The notes: a model not told the origin generated them from the sequence alone. A DNA stretch of 64,000 nt from Leptolyngbya sp. PCC 6406 (GCF_000332095.2 NZ_KI913949.1:5008557-5072556), one strand, 5' to 3'; shown: positions 7,555 through 16,737, counted from the first letter of the stretch. Numbers and translations: made by a program.

Positions 7555-8916
7555 ATGCCGCTTCCCGTCGTTGCCGTTATCGGTCGCCCCAATGTGGGCA
7601 AATCTACTCTAGTCAATCGCCTCGCCGGGGCGCGGGATGCCATCGTCCATGACCAACCCGGAGTCACCCGCGATCGCACTTATCAGCCCGCCTTTTGGCG
7701 CGATCGCGAATTCATGGTGGTGGACACCGGGGGGCTCATATTCGACGACGATACTGAATTTTTACCCCATATTCGGGAGCAAGCCCTGATTGCCCTAGCC
7801 GAAGCCAGCGCCGCCATCCTCGTCGTCAATGGTCAAGATGGCCCTACCGAGGCTGACCGAGAAATTGCCCAATGGCTGCGACAACACACGGTCCCCGCCG
7901 TGCTGGCGGTGAATAAATGCGAGTCCCCCGACCAAGGGTTGATCCAAGCTGCCCAATTTTGGGAGCTGGGGCTAGGGGAACCCCACCCCGTATCCGGTAT
8001 TCACGGCAACGGCACCGGGGAACTGCTGGATCAACTGGTGGAGTACCTCGTCCCCGTCAACCCCGAGGACGAACTGGATGAAGTGAAAGTCGCCATCGTA
8101 GGACGGCCCAATGTCGGCAAATCCAGCCTCCTTAATGCTTTCGTAGGGGAATCGCGGGCCATCGTCAGCCCGATTTCCGGCACCACCCGCGACGCCATCG
8201 ACATGGTAGTGAAGCGCAAAGACCAGCACTATCGCCTCGTAGACACCGCAGGCATCCGCAAAAAGAAAAATGTCAACTACGGCCCCGAATTCTTTGGCAT
8301 TAACCGCGCCTTCAAGGCCATTCGCCGAGCAGATGTGGTGCTGCTGGTGATTGATGCGGTGGATGGCATTACCGAGCAAGACCAAAAACTGGCAGGGCGG
8401 GTAGAAGACGATGGCCGCGCCTGCATCCTGGTTGTGAATAAGTGGGATGCGGTGGAAAAGGACGCCCACACCATCTACGAATACGATCGCACCCTCACCG
8501 GCAAGCTCTATTTCATGGAATGGGCTCCCCATATCTACGTCAGCGCGATGACCGGACAGCGGGTTCCGAAGATTCTCGACCTCGTGGATCAGGCGGTGAT
8601 CGCGCACCGTCGCCGGATCACCACCGCCGTGGTAAATGAAGTCCTGGAGGAAGCCACGGGTTGGCACAGTCCCCCCACCACTCGCCAGGGTCGCCAGGGC
8701 CGGATTTACTACGGCACCCAGGTCAGCGCCCAGCCCCCCACCTTTGCCCTATTTGTGAACGATCCCGCTCTCTTTACCGATAACTATCGCCGCTACATTG
8801 AGAAGCAATTCCGCCAAAATCTCGGGTTTGAGGGTACGCCGATTCGCTTTCTCTGGCGAGGCAAGAAGATGCGGGAGTTGGAGCGCGGCAGTGCCAACCG
8901 CGCCACCAAGGTTTGA
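7555..8916 (+). CDS. der: Ribosome-assembly GTPase Der (EngA)
   Basis: 453 aa. Der has two tandem GTPase domains and a C-terminal KH-like domain and acts in 50S subunit maturation. Seen: first G1 [16 protein letters not shown] (about residues 9-24), G3 DTGG and G4 NKCE; second G1 [14 protein letters not shown] (about 182-195), G3 [11 protein letters not shown] and G4 NKWD. The C-terminal KH-like part includes the FALFVNDP and [20 protein letters not shown] blocks. Length and all motifs are normal. Confidence 0.98.
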   Translation: MPLPVVAVIGRPNVGKSTLVNRLAGARDAIVHDQPGVTRDRTYQPAFWRDREFMVVDTGGLIFDDDTEFLPHIREQALIALAEASAAILVVNGQDGPTEADREIAQWLRQHTVPAVLAVNKCESPDQGLIQAAQFWELGLGEPHPVSGIHGNGTGELLDQLVEYLVPVNPEDELDEVKVAIVGRPNVGKSSLLNAFVGESRAIVSPISGTTRDAIDMVVKRKDQHYRLVDTAGIRKKKNVNYGPEFFGINRAFKAIRRADVVLLVIDAVDGITEQDQKLAGRVEDDGRACILVVNKWDAVEKDAHTIYEYDRTLTGKLYFMEWAPHIYVSAMTGQRVPKILDLVDQAVIAHRRRITTAVVNEVLEEATGWHSPPTTRQGRQGRIYYGTQVSAQPPTFALFVNDPALFTDNYRRYIEKQFRQNLGFEGTPIRFLWRGKKMRELERGSANRATKV

Positions 8917-8954
8917 GGGCACTAGGGGCTTCAGCATGGGCGAGCAAACCGCGT

Positions 8955-9629
8955 ATGATTGTGCCTGCCATGACGACAGATGACAGCCCCAGATCCGACA
9001 AAGTTGACCAGATCTTGCAGGGAGCCCTCCAGGAGTTTTTGTCGCGGGGGTATGCAGGGACCAGCATGGATCGTGTGGCGGCAACGGCGGGAGTCTCCAA
9101 ACCCACCGTCTACCACCACTTTCAGGATAAGGAAGGTCTGTTTTGCGCCCTCGTGCAGCACATTGCCCAAGTGCGGTTCTACGGCACCTTGACCCCTTGT
9201 CCCTGTGCGGGGCCTCCCGTCACCACACTGCGACAGTTACTAGAACACATGCTGGAGAGCATTGCTGCCGATGATGAATACCAGGATTTTGTCCGCTTGG
9301 TCATCGGGGAGTCAGGCCGATTCCCTGCCCTAGCCCGACTTTTTATCATCCACATCACCAAGCCAGGGATCGAGCGAGTGCAGAGCTATCTGGCGGACCA
9401 TCCAGAACTGGGACTACCGGATCCGGTAGCGACGGCCCATATCCTCGTGGGCACTGTTGTCTACGTTACCCTGACCCAGCACATCCTCCACGGCCAAGAT
9501 CTGATCGCCCTGCCCCAGAAACGATTGGTTAATGCTCTGATGGCTTTGCTCCTAGCCAAGGCAACCCCGGCCTCCGAGATGAGTCCCGATCTGGAAGAGG
9601 TTATAACTGGGGCTGATGATACCCTTTGA
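8955..9629 (+). CDS. TetR-family transcriptional regulator
   Basis: 224 aa from the ATG at 8955; starts at 8913 (overlapping der) and 8970 are possible. The N-terminal HTH is clear: ILQGALQEFLSRGYAGTSMD, then RVAATAGVSKPTVYHHFQDKEGLF. The C-terminal ligand-binding part carries a segment like TetR_C of the AcrR/AefR type. Regulated genes are unknown; the next gene downstream is a DNA methyltransferase 228 bp away. It probably represses its own or a nearby transporter or stress gene (family knowledge, not shown here). Confidence 0.9.
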   Translation: MIVPAMTTDDSPRSDKVDQILQGALQEFLSRGYAGTSMDRVAATAGVSKPTVYHHFQDKEGLFCALVQHIAQVRFYGTLTPCPCAGPPVTTLRQLLEHMLESIAADDEYQDFVRLVIGESGRFPALARLFIIHITKPGIERVQSYLADHPELGLPDPVATAHILVGTVVYVTLTQHILHGQDLIALPQKRLVNALMALLLAKATPASEMSPDLEEVITGADDTL

Positions 9630-9856
9630 GTCTTCAGGGCGGCTAGGATTGCCGAGCGTCAGCACGCTATAGTGAACAAGCCTGAATAGATCTGATGTAT
9701 TAGATGATGTCCAGTTGACTGTACACAACTCTGCAAAGGGCACAAAGCCTTGCGCTCCTACCCATGGAATAGATTTGTGTGGTTATTTGCCGGACTTGAT
9801 ATTGGCAATGGCCAGAGGCCGGTCAAAGACCATCGCGACGCCCATCGCCCCTGCTC

Positions 9857-11194
9857 ATGGTTCCTTCTTCGCCGTCCTTCCTAGCTCCCGCCGACCTGCG
9901 TCACAATCGGCTACACCCCGCCGATCGCGCTTTCCATGACTGGTATCGCTTTATCCTGTCTTATCCCCCCCATCTGGTGCGGGATTATTTACAGCAATTT
10001 GCCTTAGACGCCTCAGCAGTGGTGCTAGATCCCTTCTGCGGCACTGGCACCACCCTCGTAGAAGCCAAAAAGCAGGGTTTAACAGCAGTGGGGGTAGAGG
10101 CGGTACCCATGGCCCATTTTGCCTGCGCCACCAAAACCCAATGGGCGGTGGATATTGCCGCCCTAGAGACTATGGTAGGCCGGACTCTGGAGCGCACAGC
10201 GGAGTGGATGGTGGCAGCACCGCTACGGACCTTTGCTCCCGCCCAGCAGACCCTCGTCATGCGGAATGCTATTAATCCCTTGCCCCTACACAAATGCTTG
10301 GTACTGGGAGATGCGATCGCGGTAGAGCCCCCTGGCCCCGAGCGAGATATTTTGAATCTGGCCCTAGCCTACGTGGCGGTTCAGGATGCCAGTAACCTGA
10401 GATTTGGCCCCGAGGTCGGGCTACGGCGCAAGCGTCGCGAGGATGCCCCGGTCTTGGCCTCCTGGCAAGTTAAGGTAGCCCAGATGGCTGCTGATATCAC
10501 CGCTTGGTCTCACTGTGCGGGGGTACGTACCCACTGCCACCGAGGCGATGCCCGTACCCTGCGATCGCTGCTGGAGCCCAACAGTATTGATGCCATTATC
10601 ACCTCCCCCCCCTACCCCAACGAGAAGGACTACACCCGTACCACCCGCCTAGAGTCTGTGCTGCTGGGCTACTTGAAAAACAAGCAAGACCTCCGGGCCT
10701 TCAAAGAAACCTTGATTCGATCCAACAGCCGCAATGTATACAGACTTGATGACGACGACCAAGTTCTCAGCCGCCAGAGTCAAATTCGCCGCCTTGCCCG
10801 CACCATCGAAGCCAAGCGTATTGCCTTAGGCAAAACCTCCGGCTTTGAGTGCAAATATCATCGGGTGACAACCTTATACTTTGGCGGTATTAAGCGGCAC
10901 TTGCTGGACCTGCAAGGGGCACTGCGACCAGGAGCCCAACTGGCCTATGTGGTAGGGGATCAAGCGTCCTTTTTTCAAATCCTAATCAGGACGGGGGAAC
11001 TGCTAGCGGAGATTGCGGAAGAAGCGGGCTACCAAGTTAAGGGCATTGACCTGTTTCGCACCCGAGGAGCTTCCGCCACCGGCACCCAACTGCGAGAGGA
11101 GGTAGTGCGCTTGGAATGGCATGGCGTTGTCAAACAGTCCCGTTCCTTTGTTTTGCCCCACTCGAAGTTTTCTAAGGGAGGTGCAATTAAATAA
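9857..11194 (+). CDS. Solitary DNA methyltransferase (amino-group MTase with TSPPY motif)
   Basis: 445 aa. Seen: SAM-binding motif I DPFCGTGTTLVEAKKQG (about residues 58-74), followed much later by catalytic motif IV TSPPYPNEKDYTR (about 249-261). TSPPY is typical of N4-cytosine MTases, though some N6-adenine enzymes share it. The order I then IV with a long insert between is like large alpha-class enzymes. No restriction endonuclease gene is adjacent, so it may be an orphan MTase. An RNA-methyltransferase role cannot be excluded from motifs alone. The ATG at 9857 gives a natural N-terminus. Confidence 0.82.
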   Translation: MVPSSPSFLAPADLRHNRLHPADRAFHDWYRFILSYPPHLVRDYLQQFALDASAVVLDPFCGTGTTLVEAKKQGLTAVGVEAVPMAHFACATKTQWAVDIAALETMVGRTLERTAEWMVAAPLRTFAPAQQTLVMRNAINPLPLHKCLVLGDAIAVEPPGPERDILNLALAYVAVQDASNLRFGPEVGLRRKRREDAPVLASWQVKVAQMAADITAWSHCAGVRTHCHRGDARTLRSLLEPNSIDAIITSPPYPNEKDYTRTTRLESVLLGYLKNKQDLRAFKETLIRSNSRNVYRLDDDDQVLSRQSQIRRLARTIEAKRIALGKTSGFECKYHRVTTLYFGGIKRHLLDLQGALRPGAQLAYVVGDQASFFQILIRTGELLAEIAEEAGYQVKGIDLFRTRGASATGTQLREEVVRLEWHGVVKQSRSFVLPHSKFSKGGAIK

Positions 11195-11242
11195 CACTCC
11201 ATCCTCACCCCAATATCGGTCACCCGCCCATCGGGCAACCAT

Positions 11243-11445
11243 CCTATGCCCTACGGGCAGGCTACGCCCTAGCGTTAGCCTTAGCGTAGCCTGCCGGAGG
11301 CTATTGCCCGAAGGGCTATACGACTCAGTTGCTCCTCCGGAGCCGCTACGCGAACAGGACAGGTCCTATGCCCTACGGGCAGGCTCCGCCCTAGCGTTAG
11401 CCTTAGGGTAGCCATGTCGGAGGCTATTGCCCGAAGGGCATAGGG
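11243..11445. repeat. Two tandem copies of a palindrome-rich repeat
   Basis: The unit starts CCTATGCCCTACGGGCAGGC and continues through GCCCTAGCGTTAGCC to GGAGGCTATTGCCCGAAGGG. It occurs at about 11243-11322 and again at about 11365-11445. Each unit contains several self-complementary arms (GCCCTACGGGC, GGCTACGCC, CCCGAAGGG). It fills the gap between the convergent MTase and clpP genes. No gene is seen in 11195-11569. Confidence 0.7.
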
Positions 11446-11569
11446 TAGGCAAGGGATTGCCCCTACGGAATCTATCTATCACCGTCTGCATTGAGCGCGG
11501 AAACCCAACTCGTGGCGGCTGTGCGCCCACAGGGATCTCCGTAACCTATAATGCATGCGCTATAGATAC

Positions 11570-12175
11570 CTAGCCCACCGGCACAGGCCGACTGCCCACA
11601 GCATGGCGATCGATGACCTGATCGATAAGACCATACTCCATCGCCTGATGGGGAGATAGGAAAAAGTCCCGCTCAGTATCAGCGGTAATTTTCTCTAAGG
11701 ATTGCCCTGTATTTTTCGCTAAGGCTCCATTCAGAAGCCCCTTCAGATACAGAATCTCTTTAGCCTGAATCTCAATATCCGTGGCCTGACCTTGGGCTCC
11801 CCCGAGGGGCTGGTGAATCATGATACGGGCATTGGGCAGACTCATGCGTTTGCCCTTCTTGCCCGCCGCCAGCAAGAAGGAGCCCATACTGGCGGCCAGT
11901 CCGACACAGATGGTACAAACATCGGGACGGATGTGGTTCATGGTGTCAAAAATACCTAAGCCCGCTGTTACGGAACCCCCAGGCGAGTTGACATAGAGAT
12001 AGATATCCTTCTCTGGGTCTTCCGCTTCTAGGAACAGCATCTGCGCCACAATCAAGTTTGCAGAATCAGACGTAACTTCCTGTCCAAGGAAAATGATACG
12101 TTCCCGCAGGAGGCGAGAATAAATGTCAAAGGCACGTTCGCCCCGACCCGACTGTTCAATGACGGTTGGAATCAT
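11570..12175 (-). CDS. clpP: ATP-dependent Clp protease proteolytic subunit ClpP
   Basis: 201 aa when started at 12175 ([20 protein letters not shown]), the canonical ClpP N-terminus; the frame extends 7 codons further upstream. Forms the barrel-shaped serine protease that degrades proteins fed by ClpA/C/X-type unfoldases. Catalytic Ser96 lies in GLAASMGSF and His121 in [10 protein letters not shown]. The Asp is in the usual position further on. Cyanobacteria carry several clpP paralogues; the sequence alone does not decide which this is. It is divergent from petN. Confidence 0.95.
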   Translation of the reverse strand: MIPTVIEQSGRGERAFDIYSRLLRERIIFLGQEVTSDSANLIVAQMLFLEAEDPEKDIYLYVNSPGGSVTAGLGIFDTMNHIRPDVCTICVGLAASMGSFLLAAGKKGKRMSLPNARIMIHQPLGGAQGQATDIEIQAKEILYLKGLLNGALAKNTGQSLEKITADTERDFFLSPHQAMEYGLIDQVIDRHAVGSRPVPVG

Positions 12176-12363
12176 CGAGAACCCATTAATCATCACGGTG
12201 CTGGATTGATTCTACCGATTTGCCGGACTCCGTGCTGGGGGCGGATAACCGTCATTAAGCAGAGTTGGAGGCCATGGCAAGTTTTAGAGAGTTCAGGTTT
12301 CGGAGGGTTACAGCTCTACCGTATGATGAAGTTAACATTGGACCTGAGACTTAAGACATTCCT

Positions 12364-12453
12364 ATGGATATTTTGACGCTGGGTTGGGTTTCGTTGCTGG
12401 TAGTGTTCACCTTTTCCCTGTCCATGGTAGTTTGGGGCCGCAACGGCTTCTAG
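12364..12453 (+). CDS. petN: Cytochrome b6f complex subunit VIII, PetN
   Basis: 29 aa: starts [12 protein letters not shown] and ends [10 protein letters not shown], the near-invariant PetN sequence. Single transmembrane helix of the thylakoid cytochrome b6f complex, required for complex stability and electron transfer between the photosystems. Too short for most gene finders. It stands alone on the plus strand, divergent from clpP, with a small membrane-protein gene following 28 bp later. It is the clearest single proof that the host is an oxygenic phototroph. Confidence 0.97.
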   Translation: MDILTLGWVSLLVVFTFSLSMVVWGRNGF

Positions 12454-12481
12454 GCAACCCATCGTCGTGGATCTCGGGGGT

Positions 12482-12658
12482 ATGGCCATGAATCCGGCTT
12501 TGGAAACCCAGGCATTCACCATCCTCGCCGTCTTAGCGGCGGGGCTGATGGTTCTGGTGACAGTAGGTGTTCTATACCTGACGGTGGCAGAGTGGCGCGA
12601 TCGTCGTCGTCGCGATAATGAGCGCACCCCCGCACCCTCTAGTCGCCGTCGCAAGTGA
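12482..12658 (+). CDS. Small single-pass membrane protein, unknown
   Basis: 58 aa from the ATG at 12482. A GTG at 12467 or the ATG at 12488 are alternatives. One hydrophobic helix, AFTILAVLAAGLMVLVTVGVLYL, is followed by a strongly basic tail (AEWRDRRRRDNERTPAPSSRRRK). By the positive-inside rule the C-terminus should be cytoplasmic. I do not recognise a named family. It lies directly after petN and just before rsmB, probably in one transcript. Confidence 0.7.
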   Translation: MAMNPALETQAFTILAVLAAGLMVLVTVGVLYLTVAEWRDRRRRDNERTPAPSSRRRK

Positions 12659-12672
12659 GTTTCGGTTAACCA

Positions 12673-14043
12673 TTGCCTGTGCCCGATTTACCCATACCTG
12701 CCGCTCCTTCGCCAGCCCGACGGTTGGCGTTTGCTGCGTTAAAGGAGATTTACCAAGGTGGGTTTGCTGATGTGGTGCTGCATCGCCACCTCCAGCGCAC
12801 CACCATCAGCGGCCCCGATCGCCCCTTCGCCACAGAGCTGGTGTACGGCATCGTGCGGCGACAGCGCACCCTAGACGCCCTCATTGATCAACTGGGGACT
12901 AAAAAAGCCCAGCAGCAGCCCCTAGAACTCCGCATCGTGCTGCATTTAGGGTTGTATCAACTGCGTTACCTCAGCCACGTCCCGCCCTCAGCAGCGGTGA
13001 ATACCAGCGTGGATCTGGTCAAGGCCATCGGCTTGCCCCGGCTTTCTGGGGTGGTGAATGGCATTTTGCGCCAGTACCTACGTCTGCAAGGGGAGGGTAC
13101 CGACCCTCTCCTGCTGCCTACTGATGCCATTGCTGCCCTGGGAATTCGCCACAGCTTTCCCGATTGGTTGGTGGCACTGTGGCTAGAGGCTATCGGTCCT
13201 GAAGCTACCGATGCCCTCTGTGACTGGCTAAACCAGTCCCCCACGATTGATCTCCGGGTCCATTCCCTGCGGGCTACGGTGGATACGGTGGAAGCTGCCT
13301 TCACAACAGCGGGGATCGCCACCACACGCCTGCCGGGGTTGCCCTGGGCTTTGCGGTTGGTGGGCCACAGTGGCTCCATTCGCGAAATGCCGGGGTACGA
13401 CAACGGCTGGTGGACGGTGCAGGATGCTAGCGCCCAGTGGGTCAGCTATCTGGTGGATCCCCAGCCCGATCAGGTGGTGATTGATGCCTGTGCGGCACCG
13501 GGGGGCAAGGCGGCTCATCTCGCTGCGCTGATGGAGGATACGGGCACAATCTGGGCTTGCGATCGCACCCCATCCCGCCTGAAAAAAATTCAACAAACCT
13601 GCGATCGCCTAGGGCTAAAATCCATCCACACCCTCGTGGGGGACAGCACCACCCTAACCCGGTTTGAAGGCCAAGGGGATCGAGTCATCGTGGATGCTCC
13701 TTGCTCGGGGCTAGGTACCCTTCACCGCCACGCCGACGCCCGCTGGCGACAAACCCCCGAAACCATTCAAGAACTGGTCCAGTTGCAACAGAACTTGCTC
13801 GACCGTGCCGCCACCTGGGTCAAACCCGGCGGCACCCTGGTCTACGCCACCTGCACGCTTCATCCGGCGGAAAACGAGGCCCAAGTGAACCGCTTTCTCC
13901 AAACCCATCCCGACTGGCACATCCTCCCCCCTGCTCCTGAGTCTTCCCTGGCAGCTTCCACCCAGCCCGAAGGCTGGGTAAAAATCTGGCCCCATGAGCA
14001 GGGCATGGATGGGTTCTTCATGGCCCGAATGGGGCGGGCTTAG
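12673..14043 (+). CDS. rsmB: 16S rRNA (cytosine-967-C5)-methyltransferase RsmB
   Basis: 456 aa, normal length. The N-terminal NusB-like RNA-binding domain (about 12-145) contains FATELVYGIVRRQRTLDALI. The C-terminal Rossmann MTase carries motif I DACAAPGGKAAHLAALM (about 274-290), motif IV VDAPCSGLGTLHRHADARW and motif VI YATCTLHPAENE, with the two catalytic cysteines (APCSG and ATCTL). Modifies C967 of 16S rRNA. The start used here is the TTG at 12673 (MPVPDLPIPAAPSPARRLAF). Its stop overlaps the end of the convergent DUF3386 gene by 4 bp. Confidence 0.96.
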   Translation: MPVPDLPIPAAPSPARRLAFAALKEIYQGGFADVVLHRHLQRTTISGPDRPFATELVYGIVRRQRTLDALIDQLGTKKAQQQPLELRIVLHLGLYQLRYLSHVPPSAAVNTSVDLVKAIGLPRLSGVVNGILRQYLRLQGEGTDPLLLPTDAIAALGIRHSFPDWLVALWLEAIGPEATDALCDWLNQSPTIDLRVHSLRATVDTVEAAFTTAGIATTRLPGLPWALRLVGHSGSIREMPGYDNGWWTVQDASAQWVSYLVDPQPDQVVIDACAAPGGKAAHLAALMEDTGTIWACDRTPSRLKKIQQTCDRLGLKSIHTLVGDSTTLTRFEGQGDRVIVDAPCSGLGTLHRHADARWRQTPETIQELVQLQQNLLDRAATWVKPGGTLVYATCTLHPAENEAQVNRFLQTHPDWHILPPAPESSLAASTQPEGWVKIWPHEQGMDGFFMARMGRA

Positions 14044-14684
14044 GTTAGAAGCTGGAGATTAGAGAACCGGAAGATCTGCACATCCGTACCCTCTGCCGTC
14101 TCCGTCTGCACCTGGCGCTCCGAGAGAATCACATAGTCCCCCACCTGCTCATAGCTGTCCTCAAAGACACTGCGGCCCCCCTTCTGCTCTCCAGTCTTGG
14201 GGTCATGGTAGACCGAGTCATAGCGGTGGGACAGATAGCCCGCCCCGGTATCATGGCTGCTGAAGGTGTAGATAGTGACCACTACCCCATGGATTTGACG
14301 GTGGACCATGGTGACTTCGTTATCCCGCAGGTGATAGCGATCGCCCTCCGCCTTTCCCCCCATGAGAATTTCCACTGACCCATCCTTTAAGGTTTGGCCG
14401 TAGCGGAAGGTGTTGTTGCCATGGGTGTCTTCAAAGCCGCGCCGGACCCGGTGAATTGCCACCTCCCAGAGCTGACTGTGGATGGCCTTTTTAACCCCCT
14501 CATCCTCAATGCCAGACACCTCTGCCTTCAGGTCTGGACTAACCCTAGCCTTACCCGTCACAGTCTGATCACCCTGGATAAAGGTGACATCGGCGGTGTA
14601 TCCAGGGAAGTCGCTGTCCCAGGTATAGCGATTTTCATAGGCGGAGCGGAAAAGTTCCCGCGCTGAAACTTGCGTCCCTACCAT
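14040..14684 (-). CDS. DUF3386-type conserved cyanobacterial protein
   Basis: 214 aa when started at 14684 (MVGTQVSARELFRSAYENRY). This start has AAGGA 7 nt upstream; the frame runs 8 codons further. Single soluble beta-rich domain: YTWDSDFPGYTADVTFIQGD, RRGFEDTHGNNTFRYGQTLKDG and the C-terminal YVILSERQVQTETAEGTDVQ. I recognise it as the DUF3386 family of cyanobacteria, whose function is not known. No catalytic motif is evident. Confidence 0.75.
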   Translation of the reverse strand: MVGTQVSARELFRSAYENRYTWDSDFPGYTADVTFIQGDQTVTGKARVSPDLKAEVSGIEDEGVKKAIHSQLWEVAIHRVRRGFEDTHGNNTFRYGQTLKDGSVEILMGGKAEGDRYHLRDNEVTMVHRQIHGVVVTIYTFSSHDTGAGYLSHRYDSVYHDPKTGEQKGGRSVFEDSYEQVGDYVILSERQVQTETAEGTDVQIFRFSNLQLLT

Positions 14685-14846
14685 GCAGATTCCTTTGGAA
14701 TTAATCATTACTGCATTAGTATCCTAGCGTTCCTCGGTAGGAGATCTGGACCTGGGAACAAATCTAAAATCAGACCCAAGATTTCTCGCAATACTGGGGT
14801 TCGTGATCAACACTGGGGCCTACAACACGCTGAAGGAAACGAGTCT

Positions 14847-15197
14847 ATGTCTGACTTTTTAGATCGTTTACAACACAAGTACGCCTACGTGGCTATTGGC
14901 GAATTTAAGCCTGGTTGCTTTTCTGAAGCCCGTCAACTCTACGAAAAGGCGGTGTCCACCTACAGTGAAGGCTTCAAAGGAGCCTATCTACTTCAGGAGC
15001 CGGGAAGCGATCGCGGGATCGCTATAATCCTGTGGGAAAATCCAGGGGATATGGACTCCCACGTAACCCCTGCCTATGCCGAAGCCCTAGAGCGCATTTC
15101 CCACCTTTTTGCAGAACCACCCACGACGGGATTTTACGAGGTGTGTAGTGAGCTGGGACTACCGGGGATTATCGGATTGCCCGGACTTCTGGGGTAG
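14847..15197 (+). CDS. Small conserved-looking protein, possible dimeric alpha/beta-barrel
   Basis: 116 aa from the ATG at 14847 (SDFLDRLQHKYAYVAIGEFK), with an AAGGA about 10 nt upstream. Pattern: beta strand YVAIGEFKPG, helix SEARQLYEKAVSTY, strand AYLLQEPGSDRGIAIILWE, helix PAYAEALERISHLF. This is like the antibiotic-biosynthesis-monooxygenase (ABM) ferredoxin-like fold. The C-terminus is hydrophobic (GLPGIIGLPGLLG). The fold is inferred from pattern only; function unknown. Confidence 0.7.
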   Translation: MSDFLDRLQHKYAYVAIGEFKPGCFSEARQLYEKAVSTYSEGFKGAYLLQEPGSDRGIAIILWENPGDMDSHVTPAYAEALERISHLFAEPPTTGFYEVCSELGLPGIIGLPGLLG

Positions 15198-15279
15198 CGG
15201 AGAGAATCTACTGAGTTCTTACGGTTGAGTTCTCACGGTCCCTGAACCCCACCAGGAATCCAGGCAAGACTAGCTTCCT

Positions 15280-15321
15280 AAAACCTGAAACCCAAAACCT
15301 GAAACCCAAAACCTGAAACCC
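15280..15321. repeat. 14-bp tandem repeat, three copies
   Basis: Unit AAAACCTGAAACCC repeated exactly three times, with a partial fourth copy. Lies in the gap between two small genes. No function suggested; length variation between strains is likely. Confidence 0.85.
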
Positions 15322-15358
15322 AAGACCCAATCACCTACCCCTTTCAGAAGAACTGCCC

Positions 15359-15380
15359 AATTTACCTCGCAGAGTACTAG
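15359..15380. repeat. Solitary CTAG-type element end
   Basis: Reads TTTACCTCGCAGAGTACTAG. The reverse complement begins CTAGTACTCTGCGAGGTAAA, close to the CTAGTACTCTGCGGCGTAAA end of the miniature element starting at 15666. No matching partner end is visible to its left. Confidence 0.45.
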
Positions 15381-15393
15381 CAACGAGACTTCG

Positions 15394-15669
15394 ATGGCCA
15401 AACCGACCCAAGCCCACATGTCGCGGACTATCTCCCGACAACAGCCCCCCTTTTTTCGTCAGCGCACCCGCAGTCAGATGGAATACTACATGGGGGCCAA
15501 GCTAATTGAGGTGGGGGTCAACCCCAAAACCGCCATCTACCGCTGGCAAACTCAGATTCAGGGCAACAACGAAGTGTGGACCTACAGTGCCTACTGGGAT
15601 GAGTCTCGCGCTCAACTGGAGGCTGCCGAGGCCCAGGGAGAACCACCCCCTCCGGTTCCAGAGCCTTAG
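15394..15669 (+). CDS. Unknown small protein ending in a miniature element
   Basis: 91 aa. Basic N-terminus (SRTISRQQPPFFRQRTRSQM), then EYYMGAKLIEVGVNPKTAIYRWQTQ and a Pro-rich end (GEPPPPVPEP). No named family recognised. Its TAG stop at 15667-15669 is inside the first bases of the CTAG-type element at 15666-15813, so the insertion supplies or replaced the stop codon. The gene is flanked on the left by another such end at 15359-15380. Confidence 0.65.
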   Translation: MAKPTQAHMSRTISRQQPPFFRQRTRSQMEYYMGAKLIEVGVNPKTAIYRWQTQIQGNNEVWTYSAYWDESRAQLEAAEAQGEPPPPVPEP

Positions 15670-15813
15670 TACTCTGCGGCGTAAATACTCTGACCGTTCC
15701 GTTGTGTCACACCTCGGCCCCTCACCCTAGCCCTCTCCCAAGGAGCGAGGGGACCGGAAAATGTTGGGCTGGCGCGACAGAATAGCAAGCCTATTTCAGC
15801 CTAGGTGTACTAG
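15666..15813. repeat. CTAG-ended miniature inverted-repeat element (about 148 bp)
   Basis: Left end TTAGTACTCTGCGGCGTAAA. Right end, on the other strand, CTAGTACACCTAGGCTGAAA. The interior shares CTCGGCCCCTCACC, CTAGCCCTCTCCCAAGG and TAGGCTGG/TGGGCTGG-type segments with the element at 25569-25738. The right end matches the right end of the IS4-like element at 748-771, so this may be a non-autonomous derivative of it (inference). Confidence 0.65.
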
Positions 15814-15840
15814 GAGCATGGAGGGCCTGGGATTGCCTCT

Positions 15841-16737
15841 CTATTCAGCAAGGGTTAAATTCACGGCTTCCCGCTTCTGCTCTGCTGGATGGAGGCGTCG
15901 CTGAGGGGCCGGAGTCAGGGTGATCACCGTGAGTTCTGGGGGACAGCGCCAACGGCCTGGGAAGTAAGTTCCCAAGCCCCGGTTCACGTATAGACAATTA
16001 TCCCCAACGGTATGGAGGCCCGAGGCCCATTCCCAATGGCGGGTGATGCGATCGCAGTGATCGTTCAAGTAGGGTAGATGCTGTCGTAGCCAGCGGGGCA
16101 GGTAATACCGCAGCCGTCGCGCCAGAAGCGGCAGGGGGCCAATGCCCGGTAATAGAATTTGACCGCCATGGGTATGGCCTGAGAGTTGCAGATCAACGCG
16201 ATCTCCCATCACTGCCGCCGCCGTATCGGGATTATGGGCTAGCAAGATACGGGGACAATCGGCGGGAATTTGGGCCAGGAGATCCCTTGCCCGCAGCGGT
16301 CCCGACCACAGATCCGCCAACCCCACTAAGGGTAAATCTGGCCCCAGGGGGTAGGCAATGTCATTCCACAGCACCGTGATGCCCGCCCGCCGGAGGGCAT
16401 CCATGATCATCTGCCGCCCCTCCAGCGTGACATCATCATGGTTACCCAACACAGCATAGGTGCCATGGCGACTGCGAAGCTGCTTCAACTTCGTCGCCAA
16501 GGGATAGATAGGGGCTGGATCCTCCGTGACAAAATCTCCCGTGAGCACCACTAAGTCAGGCTCTAGGTGGTTGCTGCGGGTGATGGCTTGCCCTAGCAAA
16601 CGGGGGGAAAGTCGCAGGCCATCAAAGTGAAAATCTGAGAACTGCACCAGGGTCGTCCCCTTTAGGGCAGCGGACAATCCGGGAATGGGGACGGTGACCT
16701 GCTCAGTGGTGAGGGGACCCGAGAGACATAAATGCAT
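15841..16737 (-). CDS. Metallophosphoesterase (YaeI/YkuE-like)
   Basis: 298 aa calcineurin-like phosphoesterase. Metal-binding motifs in order: QFSDFHFDG, VVLTGDFV, VLGNHDD, LLAHNPD and LSGHTHGGQ, all intact. The YaeI/YkuE group includes phosphodiesterases that act on UDP-diacylglucosamine or membrane substrates, but the true substrate cannot be read from the sequence. It is in the same direction as plsX-fabH, 147 bp downstream of fabH. Confidence 0.88.
   Translation of the reverse strand: MHLCLSGPLTTEQVTVPIPGLSAALKGTTLVQFSDFHFDGLRLSPRLLGQAITRSNHLEPDLVVLTGDFVTEDPAPIYPLATKLKQLRSRHGTYAVLGNHDDVTLEGRQMIMDALRRAGITVLWNDIAYPLGPDLPLVGLADLWSGPLRARDLLAQIPADCPRILLAHNPDTAAAVMGDRVDLQLSGHTHGGQILLPGIGPLPLLARRLRYYLPRWLRQHLPYLNDHCDRITRHWEWASGLHTVGDNCLYVNRGLGTYFPGRWRCPPELTVITLTPAPQRRLHPAEQKREAVNLTLAE

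Noticed and set aside
7972..8667. 231-codon minus-strand frame
   Set aside because: Lies wholly inside der on the opposite strand. Long open shadow frames are expected in GC-rich coding DNA.
11243..11445. Possible CRISPR array
   Set aside because: There are only two long palindromic copies with internal structure, no regular spacer length and no cas genes. A dispersed repeat fits better.
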